Assembly: GCA_037893245.1 (NCBI GenBank)
Contig: JBAIAA010000258.1
Span: forward strand, 1,984,001 to 2,048,000
DNA: 64,000 nt
Direction: 5' to 3'
DNA from: Crossaster papposus
Taxonomy: Eukaryota > Echinodermata > Asteroidea > Velatida > Solasteridae
Below are positions 52,123 to 63,643 of this stretch, piece after piece (the stretch's first letter is position 1; every line of letters starts with the position of its first letter). A program made the position numbers and the translations under genes. The notes beneath the pieces were generated by a model. The model was not told where the DNA came from. It saw only the letters and a program-made list of their open reading frames with translations, and did no database searches.

Positions 52123-52394
52123 GCAGCACCGCTGAAGGCATCTGCTCATTGTATCAAGCAAATAATTGTTATATATCCATGAACTGAAACAATCACCATT
52201 TTCTTTTTAATCTCGCAATTTTTTTTTACTGAGATGAGTATATATTATGCAAGTTAATTTAACGTGGGACTGCTTTGGAATTGGTCCCTTGAGTACGATG
52301 ATAATGGTTATTAAAGGAATGAACACATTAATAACCGTCGTCAGTGCCATTTTATTGTTACCGTTTGGTATAATGTGTTATCTTTAAGGACAGG

Positions 52395-52792
52395 ACAGGA
52401 CCGGCAGGCGAATTTTGTTCTTCAATATTCATGAATTATTCAGTAGTTTGGATGAGAAGTTATGTTCATTCATAAAACATGACGTCACAGCATTGCTGTT
52501 ATTTAGTTAACTAGTTACATTAAATCACTTTAAAGGACAGCTGTTGTCGAGCTGCTATACGTAGTGTAGTGGATAGTGGGATGGGCTATGGATCAACAAT
52601 CCCTGGTTCGAATCCTGCGGTGATCACCTCGTTTTCCTAGTCAAATTGATATCTTTAGAGTATTTTTAGTTTAGGGGGAAAAAGAAACCCTAAAACCCAA
52701 GTGTTGTACAGTGATCAATGCAACTACTGAATCATTCATGAATGTGTACTCACCCACCTACGAAACAAAATTCGCGACCGGCGGACGACATT
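52395..52792. mobile_element. Inverted-repeat element enclosing a tRNA-like sequence
   Basis: Left arm near 52405-52452 and right arm near 52724-52786 share CGAATTTTGTT, TTCATGAAT and ATTCAGTAGTT in inverted order, and GACCGG near both edges. Between them, 52556-52630 holds A-box-like GTGTAGTGGATAG and a perfect B box, GGTTCGAATCC. Confidence 0.55.
52556..52630 (+). repeat. tRNA-like sequence, SINE-type
   Basis: B box GGTTCGAATCC at about 52612-52622; a degenerate T-stem (CCTGG/CCTGC) argues against a working tRNA. Confidence 0.45.
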
Positions 52793-53930
52793 TTACATTT
52801 GTGAGAACTGTTTGAACTGTTTGGGGCGATTAAGTTACTTACCTCTTCATATTTGCAGGAATTTGTAAAAGCTAATGTCACAAAAATATACTATTTTCAC
52901 AAAAGCTACTAAAATGGTCCAATAACAGCACTACTGTGATGTTTAAATAGTTGTACGAGAAAACAAGTAAAAAACATTGAGTATCACCTTAAAATGTGAG
53001 GACTAATTTGGTAAACCACAACAATAATTCATTTATTGTAATTCTTATTTTTACAATTTCTTCTTTTTCTGTTAAAATTGGTCTTTATGTGTTCATTTTA
53101 CCTGGAGCTTGTTAGTCATGCATAGTTTTACATGATCTTTAATTATGCTTATCTCTATATCTGCCGGAATTTGGACGTGCAAACATAAACATAGACAAGT
53201 TTTTCTGAAGCACTTACAAGGGCACGTGCAACCGCCTATATGGGCTAAACATGTTTATCAAATACCGCATGTATATAGTAAATGACTTTTATTTTCACAA
53301 AGTAACCTTCTAATGAATGAAAACTCGCTACCTTCGCAACACAAATATTGCTGCTGAAGAATAGAGAAATAAAAGTTTGTTCCATCTGAAATTTCCCTGT
53401 TTATCAGGTAGGTAGTTCAGTTTACATTTTCACTCTTAGAACTCAAAGGGATTAGGGATTGTATCAAGAATTTACAAAATCGTTCATGTCAGATGTTAAA
53501 AGTGATCCCAAAATATATATTCTTTTCAAACTTTAGTTCATTAGAAACCTTAGACAAGTGCATCCTGAGTCACGCAGCGTTTAACGGGCTCTTAAATTGT
53601 CGCCCTCAACCCTGCGGACATTTGCAGCAATCATTAAACAAGTTGCCAATATATGATATAAACGACCACCCCTGGTAAAACAACAATTTCTACCTTTATT
53701 CTTAATTTTATTGGCGTTTACGTAGCTTTTCAGTCTTTTATGTTTCTTATTCTGTATAATATATAATAACAAAGCTTTATTTCACGTTCTGTACGTAAAT
53801 TTTTACAATTTTTTCGATTAATTAAAAATTTTACGTGGGAGGATGAACATTAATTGTAAGAACACCTCAGATGTCCAAGCGAATGAATTAATAGAAATGC
53901 GCGTTGGTTCGCATGCCTTTGGCTGTTTTT
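52793..53930. other. Gene-free stretch
   Basis: AT-rich, no recognised gene. The frame at 53493-53678 is unsupported. Confidence 0.4.
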
Positions 53931-54028
53931 CGAACCCCAGCTTTGTCTTCGTCTCAGGCTTCATTCATACAGTTTAGCAATAGACTGTAGCCAACGAAGG
54001 ATCCAAAGCCAGGGTTTGGGAAATTGCC
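53931..54028. mobile_element. 98-bp miniature of the GGCTTCG element
   Basis: Ends GGCTGTTTTTCGAACCCCAG and the near-inverse GGGTTTGGGAAATTGCC match the termini of 41682-45720. CTTCGTCTC and CCAAAGCC motifs lie inside. Confidence 0.6.
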
Positions 54029-54584
54029 TTAGTCTGTTTGTAACGGAGGCTCTGATTGGGCGCATGATTTTTTGTGCTAATAACCACGGATCTGGCCGAA
54101 TGTCCGCAGGGCTTTGAGCGCTATTGGTAGAAAGCGCGTAAAAGCGCTGCGTGGCTCAGGATGAGACAAGTGCAGAATCTAGCTGGTTGAGTCCACTGGT
54201 TTTAAACATAGGGCCTACTTGTTTAATATTAGCTAAACACATTATTCCAATTCATAAAAACAATTTGGTCAAAAAGGAAATACAACTTAACAAAAGTACA
54301 TGTGAGTGGTCCATGGTGCGGCACAGGACCAATTTGTGCATTTATATGAACCCAACATTTGTCAACTTCAGTCATACGCAGACTATTTTGGTAATGGTTT
54401 AAAGTTCAATAAAATTACTTGGGTTGGTTCCCACCCGAAATAATGACATATACTGCCATGCTTTAAATTGCTATACTTAAAATACAGGTATTTAAGCACT
54501 GATTGTGATACAGTAGGTGGATCAGAATACAAGGAATGTTTTATTTCGAAAACTGTCAAACAAATTAGGGCCTTCCCCCAATTG

Positions 54585-54840
54585 ACAACAAAGTTAGTTT
54601 GATATTCCACCAAATGACAATAAAGTTAGTTCGATATTGAACATTATCATGGGTTTTTTACAGCGAATTCCTATGTTATATTTGGAAATTGGACATTCAA
54701 ATTGGTTTGTACAGCAAATGTTAATGTATTCGGATATTTGACATTGGATAATCACATTTTTACAGCGAATGTCCATAATACATGTATATGAAAATTGGAC
54801 ATTCACATGGGTTTGTACAGCGAATGTCTATTGTAGCGAT
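54585..54840. repeat. Degenerate tandem repeat, about 60-75 bp unit, 4 copies
   Basis: Units share TTTGTACAGCGAATGTC (or TTTTTACAGCGAAT) and AATTGGACATTCA, near 54650, 54705, 54760 and 54810. Non-coding. Confidence 0.7.
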
Positions 54841-54977
54841 TGTACCGGTACCCTGTTAAATATTAATAATAAACCAGCAAGGCATGCCCGTCACGAGTAA
54901 TATAAAGCAAGATATAAGACGGACAGAAAGCCCCACCCCTCCCCTCCTCTGTGGTGATTATTGTGATTTTTTTTAGT

Positions 54978-54986
54978 GGGTGGGGT

Positions 54987-55017
<31 letters not shown>

Positions 55018-55062
55018 AGGGGGGGGGGGGAAGGGGGGGGGGGGGGAGGGGGGGGGGGGGGG
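54978..55062. repeat. 85-bp G-tract
   Basis: Almost pure G with a few T and A. Poly-Gly/poly-Pro frames across it are artefacts. Confidence 0.95.
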
Positions 55063-55789
55063 CAACAAAAATCTTAATTTGCCGCATGCCCTGCCAAGTT
55101 GGCCGCAATCATCCCCTTCAAAATTTCCCTTACAGCGGCCAAGTTGGCCAGCATGCCCTTTTTGCAATAATTAAGCAATATACATTACAAGGCCCAGAAT
55201 TTCACGGCAGAAAATTAAACAAGATGTACAAAATTATCTTTAGTAAAATAATTCGCCCGTCATAGGCCGTACGGTGTCCACGTTTTGCTTTTCATTACAT
55301 TTCGACCTCCTGGGTCTAAGAGTACTCTTTGGTTTTGGACATAGTTTTGCCTGGAGATTGTGATTCAAAACAGTTCTCCATAAAACGGCTGTCGAATTTA
55401 AGTAATTATAGAGCGAAATCGGCACTAAATTATCAACAGCGATGCAATTGTTTATGGTTGTATTGCGCTAGCGCATCATGTTAGGATAAATTCTATGCGC
55501 TCTGGTACCACGTGATCCGAATTCTCCAATCACAACTCAGGTTATAGCATCATTGCAAATCAAAACAATCATGGCGTCGCCCATGTCACGATCGTCGCGT
55601 ATCCAGTTGTTTTGTTCAATTAAAATGTGTTACCGCCGAGAAAATCAGTGGGGCTATATTGACTTTTTTACATTTTTGTTCGCGTAACAGGTCGTTCCAA
55701 AATCCATTATTAATTGTATATTTCCCCCCTATTGTTTATCACCAGATTCAACTTTTGTATGCAGTTGCTAATCAAGGAACAAGCAGTGA

Positions 55790-56578
55790 TAATGGCAGAT
55801 CTCCAAAGGAGCATTTACTCAGATCCAGTGCCAGCCTACCATCTAAGACCCGAAGTTCGAAGCACGTCCTACCAGCCGTGTATATCATCTGCCAGATATC
55901 GCATGGGTTGTTCAAACTGTAACCTTAATGTTCTAACTTCAGTGATTTTTTGCAGAAGATGATATCTTCATAGCAGCTGAAATACTTGACCCGACCAATT
56001 ACCCGGTACCCCTCCAGGATTGAAAAGGGAGATCTCATGGAATATGGCAATGACCATGTTCGGACCCTAAAAGATCACTTCCAACCACTTCTAATGAAGC
56101 AGGGGTGTGATGCAACAAAATCCCTTCGGAATAGTCCAACAAACTGTGGCAAAAGATGATTACACAGAAGTCAGCGGAGTATCCCAATTTTCTCCACTTG
56201 ATTCAGATCCTTCTGGTATGCCCCATAGCCAGCGCCCAAGTAGAGCGTCAGTTTTCAGCAGTCAAGAGAATTATTGTGGACTGGCGCCTGAGCCTTGGAC
56301 TGGAAACCATAGAAACATTGAAGGATTTCTACTGAGGGTCCAGAGCCAGAAGACTTCCCTCCAAGGTCAACAGTTCACAAGTGGTGGCAAGACGGCCAGA
56401 CACAAAGCCCCTAAAAAGAGAGAGTTGTATCAGATCATGGAGGATATGTAGGTGGATCATCAGATGATGACTCGGACAGTGAGACCGACACTAGCTCTCA
56501 TCATTGTTTTGACAGCTTGCCTCGGGCAAATGAACAGGAGAGTGACATTGATATCAACAGTACTAAAGTAAACAGTAG
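55790..56578 (+). other. Possible 5' exons of the downstream gene
   Basis: An ATG at about 55793 opens MADLQRSIYSDPVPAYHL. Open frame 56107-56451 has no recognised fold. Just after it, in another frame, 56440-56578 encodes an acidic Ser/Asp stretch (GGSSDDDSDSETDTSS) that ends near AGTAGGTAAAA, a possible donor. Gene structure is unresolved. It could be unrelated to the nuclease exons that follow. Confidence 0.3.
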
Positions 56579-57207
56579 GTAAAAAGATGCGACCATTTAT
56601 TTGTCTGAATACAATCTTTTGACAGTTCTTCCTTTAACCTGCTGTATATGTTCCTGGCACAACAATCTGCTTGTCTACTTGTCTATAGTTGCTCCAGGCT
56701 CAACACTTCAGCTGAGATAACAATCTGGAATATATTTGTCATTATAACAAATCATAAGTTTTTATATTGATGAATTGCAAATTAAATTGGAAATTAATTG
56801 TTTAACAACTATTAACCTTACCAAATGCATTCACATCTTCAGTCCAATAACATTTTTTTTAAAGGATGCCAACTTGATATGCAGGTGTACATGTACAATG
56901 TTCATGTTATGGCATGTTTCTCAACACAGTGAGTGGTTGTGCATGTAATATCAAAACAATAAAAGAAACGCAGTGCGTGTAAAATCTTTGTTGTAATGTG
57001 CATCTTTTATAGTATCTTTATGTGTAAACTATGACAACTTAAGTAATTGACCCTCACTGCACATGCATGCTGTTGGTGATGGCAGTATAATCCGACTACC
57101 AGAAATGCAAAAAAGGAGTATTAAAATAAGCAACTAAGTTGACTTCGGTGCCTCTTCAGTTGGCCTCGGTGCCTCCTTAATTTGCCTTTGATTAATACTG
57201 AATGCAG

Positions 57208-59330
57208 ATACTTCAAGACATTTCTTGATGCCGTAAAACTGTTGGAGAGTAACAACTTGCAACCAGTTGTGGTTTTTGATGGCGAACTACTACCTGCTAA
57301 GCTCATCTGAATTAACAACGTGCTAGGTAAGATATGCACTGATGCTTCGAAAACAAAATCAACTTGCACAGTTATTTTCAGTCACATTTCAAAAACGTTT
57401 TTGTTAATGTAATTCAAAGTCCCATCGTGTTTTCCTCGTGTCCTGGAAAAAGTTTGCTATTTTTAATCACATAGTTGTACCACAAATTATTACAGTGCTT
57501 GGCCCTAACATTCTTTATCATTTAAATGTGTAATTGTTACAGTATAGTAAAACATGTAACGACAGATAACATGTATAAAGATGATAATATTTTGAATACA
57601 AAAAGGAACTGTAATGTACTGCAATTAGCTTTTAATTGTAAATCATCAATATATCATACATCCAAGTTTGTATTTTTTCTAGTGTTAGACGAGATGCCCG
57701 TGTGCAGGCACTGTCTTTACTGAGGGAAGGAAAAGATGTTCATGCAAGGGGACGGGCTGCGGCTGCTGTACATGTCACCCCAGAAATGGTTGACAAAGTG
57801 AGAGTGGTGAGTTTTTTCATTTGTTGGAGGAAGGGGGATAAGAATAAGAATTAGTTAAGAATTATGTGTAGTCTCCCTGTCAATACATAAGTTTTCATCA
57901 TAAAGTCACTATAATACACAGTTTAAGAAAAGTAATGTCAGTGAAGTTCTTTGTTCAGTTTGATTATTGTCAAATGGAATGTACATTTGTAACCGTCTAC
58001 TGTTTTCCAAAAGCAATACTGTTATGGTATAACCATAATGCCTCATGTCACATGCTGTGAATGTTCAGGGACATAATGACATCTACCTTTCAAATTAACA
58101 AAATGCATAATAACTGCAGACTGTATGACACGCTGCTAATTTTTGTTTTCTAAATTGGTTTTATTTTCCATCCAAAATAACCTGCACTTGTTACATTTTT
58201 CTACAGTCTTTGAATAATAGCCAGATTCCTTGGCAACAAGCACCTTATGAGGCCGATGCCCAATTAGCCTACTTGCCTGTCAATGGACAGATTCAGTATA
58301 TCATATCCGAGGATTCAGATTCACTCGTATACGGAGCGTTACAAGTAAGTGTCGGGAACATTTTTAATTATTAAAATACCTGCTAGTCATAAACCGTAAA
58401 AATAATAAGGTAGAAAAGAGGGTTTCATACTCGAAATTAAAGAGTTCACTTAAATTTCTAAAATGTTATTGCCAGCCACATTGTTAATAATAATGAAGTT
58501 GGATTTTTGATGTTATAGTTTGTCAAGGGATTCCACCTGAAATACAACAATTCCTTTTGAAAGGTTGACATGGTATCTCACAAACACAAATTCTGATGTT
58601 AAAACATCGGAGCTTGGCATTCATAATTTTGTGTCTTATTTATTAAGAGGTATGTATTTTTAACTGAAAGTTTAATTCAATGATGCCCTACACAGGTCAT
58701 TTACAAGTACAACTGCATTAATGGAAGAATGGAAGACAGTATACAGAGAGCATTTCTTGGTTACACACACACACAAAGTTTCAAGAAATGTGCATCTTAA
58801 GTGGTTGTGACTACCTTCAGTCACTGGCAGGCGTTGGGCTAGCAAGAGCTGAAAAATTGGGTCAACAGTGTTTCAGCTGCAGATATCACTCAGGTAATAA
58901 TTAATAAATTTTACTTAACTTCACACATTGTCCAAAAGAGGTACCACAGATAAACAAAGAAAAAGCTAACATACAATTGAAGCAAATTAATAATGTCACC
59001 CTAGCCTGTCGGGTTCCTTTTCAGAGACCACATGATTTGTTTAGAATACATTCACTCCACCTTTTGTAAAAAATAAAGGGTTGCTACCATCTAGGACAGT
59101 TATCTGGCAGACATCTTGAAAGGACCTTCTCCAGAGTTTCTTGAAATAAAGGCAAGACCCTGTTCTTCAATATTAATTTCTTCCTTAACATACATATTTT
59201 ATTTTGAAAACACACGAACTGCCAAATATTGGAAGAGTACCTGGCAGAGCATTGATTGTGGAGCAAAAAAGGTGGATTTTACAATCTGGAAATTAAAAAT
59301 GCAAAACAAATCAGCAACTTGAATAACACG
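57208..59330 (+). pseudogene. EXO1/XPG-like 5' nuclease exons, damaged
   Basis: Four or five exons with GT-AG borders: 57208 to about 57310, 57683-57806, 58207-58344, 58696-58893, and one starting at 59100. They encode in order YFKTFLDAVKLLESNN-QPVVVFDGELLPAK; RRDARVQALSLLREGKDV; PWQQAPYEADAQLAYL with IISEDSDSLVYGA; and [20 protein letters not shown]. These are the XPG internal-domain signatures (FDG, APYEADAQLAYL, EDSD, GCDY). The order and wording are closest to EXO1. A TGA follows LPAKLI, a shift occurs at the CACACA tract near 58765, and another near 58858. The N-terminal XPG region (MGIQGLL-type) was not found. Either a decayed retained gene or a lineage-specific duplicate. Confidence 0.72.
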
Positions 59331-59737
59331 GGAAAGTAGAAAAATTGTTCATGTTCAATTTAACGCATCATGTAATTAGAAAGACTGACTGTTGACAAAT
59401 AATGACTGTGGTCATCACTAGTTTCAGGACATGGTCTCCAAGACTAGGGTTGAAACAATTCAATAAGCATAAAGATAAAACACGAGCCACAGTGAAAAGC
59501 TGGTATGTTAAAGCTAAGTGGTATATTCAAACTCAACAATTCATTGAGAACCAACACTAGTTTCACAGATTATTTTTTAATAAACTACACAAATAATTCA
59601 CTTATTTCAGTCATGGAGGAAAATTCAGCAAGCATGAAATGTGTCTCACACTCACAGGCACATTTTAAATTGAGATATGCCAACGCTATTCAATTAAATA
59701 TATTACTCAAATCCCTGTTATTAAACATAATCACCAG

Positions 59738-61163
59738 GTTGTTGAACACTTCAACACGTTGTGCTCATCTCTCGACTCCAAGCGCGAGAAAAATATGTTC
59801 GTCAAATGTCTCAAACTAGACCTGCAGGACGAAATAATATTGGCAGGGATGAGAGCAATGGGGATTATATCCCAGCATACAGTATAACAACTCCACTAAT
59901 GCGGATGATTGAAAGTAATCTCCATGTACTTGACACAGACAAATTCTATACCAGGCTGCACCAGAAAGTCCAAGAGTGGATGATAGTCCCCTCCCCACTC
60001 GTCAATGACAGTACCATCCTGTTTGCAGAATTCCCACCAGTCAAGAATGAAATCCACGTGTCCCTATATGAACGAACAACAGGTAACATTAAAAACCTGA
60101 CCAAGCAAGCACTCTGTCATAATGCACAATCTTCATGTGTGTATCAGTCGTCAGGTCACTGATCACCTTCCTGGGGGAAGATTTTACAATACTACAGATC
60201 TCAGAGAAGAAACATCTACTTGCCCCAAGGACAATCTTGCTCCTGAGCGTATGTTTGCAGGTATCGATTATCTTAGGCGTAAGATGCCTAATGCCAATAC
60301 AGTGGCTTTTGAAGGCATTCTGCTTTGGAGCCTAAATAAGACGAGAGAATACCTAGATGATATGGATAAGGACACGAGAAATAAATTCCTAGTCAATGCT
60401 CGCAAACACAGAAGCTCGTTTCTAAAGTTATACCAGCACAAGGGGTGCAGGAATCAAGAAAACAGTTGCTGATAAACTGAAAGTCAACCGGGAAAAAAAA
60501 GAGGCCAGACAGCGCTTACTCACAAAACAAGCAGCAGAAAATACTGGAAATGCTTTGAAGGTTTGCGGCATCCTGTGCAACTCCCCAAAAGATGTAGACC
60601 ATTTGAAAGACAAACATAAGGGAAAGGATCTTGAACAAGCCTTGACAACCAAAATAAAGCATTGGAAGAGTGCCAGCAAAGGAGGAATTCAAAAAGACCT
60701 CTTCTATCTCACCAACAAAGGAAAGAAACTATAAGTGTAGATCAGTTGGAAAGTAACTTGAGAAATATTTTTGAACAGGTCATAACACAAGATAACCTAG
60801 ATGAAGACACAGGCACCTCACAGAGTTCTTCATCACATGAATGAACACGTAGACAAAGAGCAGCAAAAAAACTGAACTTAAAAAGAAACTTCTATCCAAG
60901 TTGTCTCCTACCAAAAAGAGACATAAAGGTCCATTTCCAGGGGATCGGATAATCCAAAAAAGAATACGCCATATGTTCCTAGAATCTAAAGGGGTGATTT
61001 AATCGAGTATAAGGCCATAGTTATGAGGAAAGCCACAGAAGAAGACATTGATGAATTGGTCGAACCAGGTGACAAAAAATACATTGGGGTGCACACATTT
61101 TATACCATTATGTACGACCCTCCATATCAGGAAATGCTATGTTACCCATTAGAAAAAGAATAG
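59738..61163 (+). pseudogene. Conserved uncharacterised module downstream of the EXO1-like exons, frameshifted
   Basis: Begins after acceptor AATCACCAG. Readable pieces: VVEHFNTLCSSLDSKREKN; after a shift near 59870, MRMIESNLHVLDTDKFYTRL; then PERMFAGIDYLRRKMPNANT and a Lys-rich helix; then GIQKDLFYLTNKGKK; finally IEYKAIVMRKATEEDIDEL and VGVHTFYTIMYD-like residues before a TAG at 61161. The succession resembles the C-terminal half of large uncharacterised metazoan proteins that I know only as unnamed multi-copy families. The last part may be a Tudor-like barrel. It may form one gene with 57208-59330. At least three frameshifts are present. Confidence 0.5.
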
Positions 61164-61545
61164 GATGAAGGCACATTAGATTTACATGTAATGTAAAAAC
61201 TTGTAACACAACAGCTTCCTGTAAGGTACAATGTAGTTCATACACAACTGTATGGTGATCATGCTGCATTTAAAGTAAAATAATGTACACTTCACTCCAG
61301 ATTTACAATTTTAAGTTTATTTTATTATCACAATATTATTAGTCAGTTGAGATCCATCACAACTCATAATGGATTATTTGACACATAAACACATGGTGCT
61401 ACCGCAAAACCACATAAGATGCTAATTAATATAATTATTTTCTGTATAAGATGCATTTATAAATGAGGGAAATTTTCAAAATGATGTACGAAACCCTGTA
61501 AATAACTACTGTAAAGTAAAGATATGTGCATAAACATTCATTGTG
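61164..61545. other. Gene-free 3' flank
   Basis: AT-rich. No polyadenylation hexamer can be assigned with confidence. Confidence 0.4.
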
Positions 61546-61549
61546 CCAA

Positions 61550-61780
61550 GTTTCATGGTTGTAAGTGCTTGCGTTAACCCAGGGGAGTCTCGCGCATATT
61601 TAATGAGGTAATTTTGTGTACAAAATGAATACTTAATTATGCTAATTTGCATAATGACGAGCAAAACTTTAAAACAAACACTTTAAATTGAATGTCTATA
61701 CACAAACAATAATTTGGCCAAGTTTCATAGCTGTAACTGCTTTAGTTATCCCAGGAGAGCCTTACGCATATTTAATTAGC
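61550..61780. repeat. Diverged tandem repeat, about 180 bp, two units
   Basis: Both units carry GCCAAGTTTCAT, CCCAGG.GAG and CGCATATTTAAT, near 61545 and 61725. Confidence 0.7.
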
Positions 61781-62109
61781 TGGACTTAGTCATTTTTTGA
61801 ACATTTGGGGGTTTCCCGTTATATAATTTTTGAAAATGTGCCAGTTTTGGTGACTGTTAAAAAAAAAAAAAATGTGATTGAACCCCCATTTCTCTTTTGC
61901 AAGTAGGTTTGACTTGTGTTTTATAAGAAAAGAAACACTAACAGCTTTTAAAATTGAGAAAAATCAATGAAAACTATAAGAAACTAGAAATGCGTTTGTG
62001 GACAAACACAGAGCTGTTTCGCATGTCTAAAATTACTTTCAATATTGGGGTGGTCTAAGTGTTCCAAATCTAAAGTCGATCGAATTAACCAAAGTTCCAA
62101 AGATATATT

Positions 62110-62660
62110 GGTTGAAAAAAAAACGTGTACAAATCGTATGTGAAAAAATTGACCTTTAATGTGACGTCACATGACACCCGATGACGTCATCATAATGTCA
62201 TTTTAATTTTCGTCTATAACTCATCCTGGAATACATGAATACCAAGTTTGACCCCAATCAGACTTGTACTTCCAGAGATAGAGGGTCTTAACAACTGCAT
62301 CTTTAATGTGACGTCACATGACCCCCGATGACGTCATCATGACGATTTTCCTCTTGGCCCTCCTGAGGATGGTGGTTGAGGTGTGTATGAAGTCTAAAGT
62401 CAATCTGATTGACCAAAGTGTCAAAGTCAATAGTCTGAAGGAAAACGTGTACAAAACCTATGGGAAAAAAATGCACTTTTAACGTGACATCACGTGACCA
62501 TGAAAGACGTAATCGTTACGAATTTCTTCTAGGACCATCTGTGGGTGGTAGTCTAAGTGTATGCCAAGTCTCAAATAGATCGGATTTATTAAAGTGTCAA
62601 AGTGTATTGGCAGAAGAAAACACGTGTACAAACCCTATGGAGAAGCTGAACAATATGAGC
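62110..62660. repeat. Degenerate repeat with paired TGACGTCA palindromes
   Basis: Units share ACGTGTACAAA.C.TATG, TTTAATGTGACGTCACATGA and CCGATGACGTCATCAT. TGACGTCA stands at 62162, 62181, 62309 and 62329, in pairs 19-20 bases apart repeated at 147 bp. A third, decayed unit (TGACATCACGTGA) is near 62485. TGACGTCA is the CREB/ATF palindrome; function here is untested. Confidence 0.8.
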
Positions 62661-62997
62661 CTAATATGAGCCAAATAAGGCATTGGCAGAACTTTGAAAA
62701 ATAGTGTGATCTGCCTACTATTAGTAATAATTACCAGGTTGTTGAATAGTTAAAGCTCAATGGTTAATATCCTCCCAGCAACGATGGTTAGTCTCCTCAA
62801 TTATCCCTTCTTAAAATATCCTCCTAGCCATGATCATGATGATGGTTAGTGTTCGACTCCATGGCTAAGTCCGATTCCACTTCCAGGATAACGACTTGTG
62901 AAGTTGTATAGGCCCCGCTCGAACGATTTCTGCACAACATGAAGGGTATCCTGACAGGATTTCTTATTAGAACTAACAAGTTAATCTCGCTGCGCCT

Positions 62998-63643
62998 ATG
63001 GATAGATCTGGCATTGCCAACCCCTACAGTATAGGAATAAACATAAAGTCACTGACTGTGCAAGAAGCAATAACATTCCTATCGGGAACGAAACCGCACA
63101 TAGATTTGTTTTACTTACCCCCCCCCCCCCCCCCCCCGTCAACTCACAACCAGGACATTTATATATGTTCCAGTTCAAGGAAGCCAAGAAACAACACGAC
63201 TGGAAGTGCAACAGAATCAAGTGGACATGCAGGGGTGTACATAAATTACCTTCGAAGGGCCCGCAGCTAACAAAAAACTATTTTATAATTGTTTAACCTA
63301 ATCGTTTAATCGTTTATATCGTTTGCTTAATGACGCATCAACTACTAGCTGGGTACTTGTCCATCATCTTTAATAGTCATAAGGAAAGCGCCTCGATTGT
63401 CCACACGGCAACATGAACAAAAACTTAACCGCTCTCACGTGAGAACAATGCCGTCGACGCTTAAAAGCATGGAAAAAGAGATACCCAGAAAGCCACAAGC
63501 AATCTACCGACCACCTATTAGCAAATCCATGCACTCATGCTCTTGTGCCAGTATCTCACCCAAGAGACACCATGCAAGTCAAGACGATCCTCAAAAACGC
63601 AAATGCAAAGGCTCGGATAAACCACAGTATCAGTAGCCTTTGA
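62998..63643 (+). pseudogene. N-terminal part of a MULE-like transposase, broken
   Basis: Frames around a 20-C run (63118-63137) give pieces such as KEAKKQHDWKCNRIKW (63170-63230), and later ANPCTHALVPVSHPRD leading into KTILKNANAKARINHSI. A TGA at 63641-63643 is in frame with the downstream transposase core. These match, in order, what I recall of the region before the MULE core in animal MULE-like proteins. Several stops separate the pieces. Confidence 0.45.

Noticed and set aside
52556-52630. Functional tRNA gene
   Set aside because: Good B box, but the T-stem is mispaired and no acceptor stem could be drawn.
54863-55265. Proline-rich or glycine-rich proteins around the 85-bp G-tract
   Set aside because: Same artefact of a homopolymer; frames open on both strands.
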